Positions 62,972 through 64,000 of a stretch of DNA of 64,000 nt are shown here, one piece after another. The stretch is from Candidatus Zhuqueibacterota bacterium (lineage in GTDB: Bacteria > Zhuqueibacterota > Zhuqueibacteria > Residuimicrobiales > Krinioviventaceae). Position numbers and translations under genes: made by a program. The stretch is from positions 33,152 to 97,151 of the forward strand of contig JAFGKD010000016.1 in NCBI GenBank assembly GCA_016928775.1, read 5' to 3'. The notes under the pieces were generated by a model. It was given only the letters and a program-made list of their open reading frames with translations, did not search any database and was not told the origin of the DNA. The first letter of the stretch is position 1. Each line of letters begins with the position of its first letter.

Positions 62972-63916
62972 ATGCATCTGGATCGCAGAAATTTTATAAA
63001 ATCTTCGCTGGGCTTTGCCGGCGGCTTAGCCCTGGGAGGACTGGGAGCATGCGCGAAAAAAGAACCAGCCGAACCATGGGCGGGATTCAAGTACGCCATG
63101 TGTAACGAGAGTATGCGAGAACTTTCCTGGGCCAAACAATGTCAGATTATTGGCGAAGCCGGCTATACCGGCGTTGAAATCGCTGCCTTTACCCTTGTTC
63201 GCGACAACGTCAATGAGCTTGAGGCGAACCACCGCACGTCGCTGGTGAATGATATGAAAGTCGCGGGCATTGAATGTGTTGGTTTACATTGGCTGCTCGC
63301 TCCACCACCAAAGGGACTGCATTTTACCACGCCGGATACCGAAGTTCGTGAAAAGACGGTGAATTATCTCAAGGATTTGATCAATTTTTGCAGTGATCTT
63401 GGCGGCACCGTGATGATATTTGGCTCTCCTAAACAACGAAACACAGTGGATATCTCTATCGTGGAAGCGAAAAAATATTTTGCTGATGGTCTGGCGCAAG
63501 TTGCGGATCTGGCGCAGCAGCGTGGTGTGCAAATTCTTTTAGAACCGTTAGATAAAAGTCAAACAGATGTTGTCAACACCCTGGCCGAAGCAAAGGAGAT
63601 CATTGAAAAGATCAATCATCCGGCAATACAGACCATGTTTGACTTTCATAATACACCGGATGAAACCGAGCCGTTTGATGTGCTGATCAAAAAATATTAC
63701 CCGTATATCTACCATGTGCACGTTCAAGAGATGGATGGAAAACATCTGGGACAGGGAGACGCTGTCACTCACTATGTCAAGGCGTTTCAGCAACTAAAGG
63801 ATCTAAATTACAATAAATGGGTATCCCTGGAAGTGTTTGATTTTGAGCCGGGTGGTGCCACCATCGCGGAAGAATCAATGGACGTTCTGAAGCAAATAGA
63901 GGCAAAATTGATCTAG
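62972..63916 (+). CDS. Tat-exported sugar phosphate isomerase/epimerase-like TIM-barrel protein
   Basis: A 314-residue protein, ATG at 62972 with AAGGAGAAAG ahead. The N-terminus is a twin-arginine signal (LDRRNFIKSSLGFAGGLALG) followed by a lipobox-like LGAC, so it is probably a folded lipoprotein delivered by Tat. The body is an AP-endonuclease-2/xylose-isomerase-type barrel: KQCQIIGEAGYTGVEIAAF, ECVGLHWLLA, QILLEPLDKSQTDVVN, MFDFHNTPDE and YHVHVQEMDG, with metal ligands at the Glu, Asp-His and His positions of those strands. Such exported family members in FCB and Planctomycetes act on sugars, but their substrates are mostly unknown. It closes the cluster. Confidence 0.9.
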   Translation: MHLDRRNFIKSSLGFAGGLALGGLGACAKKEPAEPWAGFKYAMCNESMRELSWAKQCQIIGEAGYTGVEIAAFTLVRDNVNELEANHRTSLVNDMKVAGIECVGLHWLLAPPPKGLHFTTPDTEVREKTVNYLKDLINFCSDLGGTVMIFGSPKQRNTVDISIVEAKKYFADGLAQVADLAQQRGVQILLEPLDKSQTDVVNTLAEAKEIIEKINHPAIQTMFDFHNTPDETEPFDVLIKKYYPYIYHVHVQEMDGKHLGQGDAVTHYVKAFQQLKDLNYNKWVSLEVFDFEPGGATIAEESMDVLKQIEAKLI

Positions 63917-63932
63917 CCTGAAAAATTCGTTC

Positions 63933-63956
63933 ACACAAAGACACGAAGCCACAAAG
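63933..63956. repeat. 8-bp tandem repeat, ACACRAAG x3
   Basis: ACACAAAG, ACACGAAG and CCACAAAG follow in a row 17 bases after the last gene. Repeats of this kind are found in intergenic DNA of many FCB-group and other bacteria. The segment continues to the end of the window, so its full extent is unknown. Confidence 0.65.
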
Positions 63957-64000
63957 ACTGTTTTTATTGGACTTGTTGAATGTTTACAAAATGCTTGAAA

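Noticed and set aside
1..64000. tRNA, rRNA, CRISPR or transposase genes
   Set aside because: None were recognised by reading the gaps and the translated proteins; a covariance-model scan would be needed to exclude small RNAs.

Overview
The window looks like a chromosomal segment of a free-living, Gram-negative member of the FCB superphylum (Ignavibacteriota / Calditrichaeota / KSB1-like). The main reason is that eleven of the roughly 43 genes encode proteins ending in the type IX secretion (T9SS) type A sorting domain, with the NYPNPFNP signature followed by a short beta-domain and a basic C-terminus. Composition looks intermediate in GC. Many starts have a GGAGG/AAGGAG-like ribosome binding site, and these were used to correct start codons. 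No rRNA, tRNA, CRISPR array, transposase or prophage was seen. Phylum placement is inference from protein signatures.

Layout. 0-5.7 kb: two tandem CotH-kinase / lamin-tail / T9SS proteins, the first cut by the window edge. 5.8-9.2 kb: a multi-pass membrane protein overlapping a CXXCH-containing beta-propeller protein. 9.25-12.2 kb: a multidomain histidine kinase overlapping a single-domain response regulator. 12.3-18.7 kb: secreted GH43, GH2 and a ThuA-like T9SS protein. 18.7-21.2 kb: an FCD-type GntR regulator divergent from a phosphoglycerate dehydrogenase with palindromes between them, then a pair of small conserved proteins. 21.2-25.3 kb: error-prone DnaE2 and a DUF72 protein ending in a beta-clamp-binding pentapeptide. 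25.3-35.4 kb: an arylsulfotransferase-like T9SS protein, an epimerase, a fumarylacetoacetase-fold hydrolase, a membrane acyltransferase-like protein, patatin and a subtilisin with three PKD domains. 35.7-42.1 kb: an AGE/cellobiose epimerase, MnmA, GH78 rhamnosidase and a CBM9-like T9SS protein. 42.6-47.3 kb: a sigma-54 activator with a degenerate receiver, then trehalose genes (TreT and an OtsA-OtsB fusion). 48-49.4 kb: an OmpA-family porin with calcium-binding repeats. 49.4-52.7 kb: a mosaic Type IIG restriction-modification gene flanked by inverted repeats. 53.2-58.1 kb: an oxidoreductase and four secreted proteins, including a miniature T9SS protein and a T9SS rhodanese. 58.3-63.9 kb: a CstA-like transporter, a catalytically dead Y-family polymerase (ImuB-like) overlapping a 3-methyladenine glycosylase, an acetyltransferase-like protein and a Tat-exported TIM-barrel protein.

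How it fits together. The secreted enzymes (GH43, GH2, GH78, a protease, CBM proteins) suggest a heterotroph that breaks down plant or algal polysaccharide and protein. No SusC/SusD pair is seen, so the export logic is T9SS rather than a classical PUL. DNA-damage tolerance is the most interesting thread. DnaE2, the inactive Y-family polymerase with a QLSLF motif, and the DUF72 protein with a terminal QLSLF motif could all dock on the sliding clamp. The dnaE2 gene and the Y-family gene share a 17-base palindrome-like motif just upstream, which suggests co-regulation even though they lie 35 kb apart.
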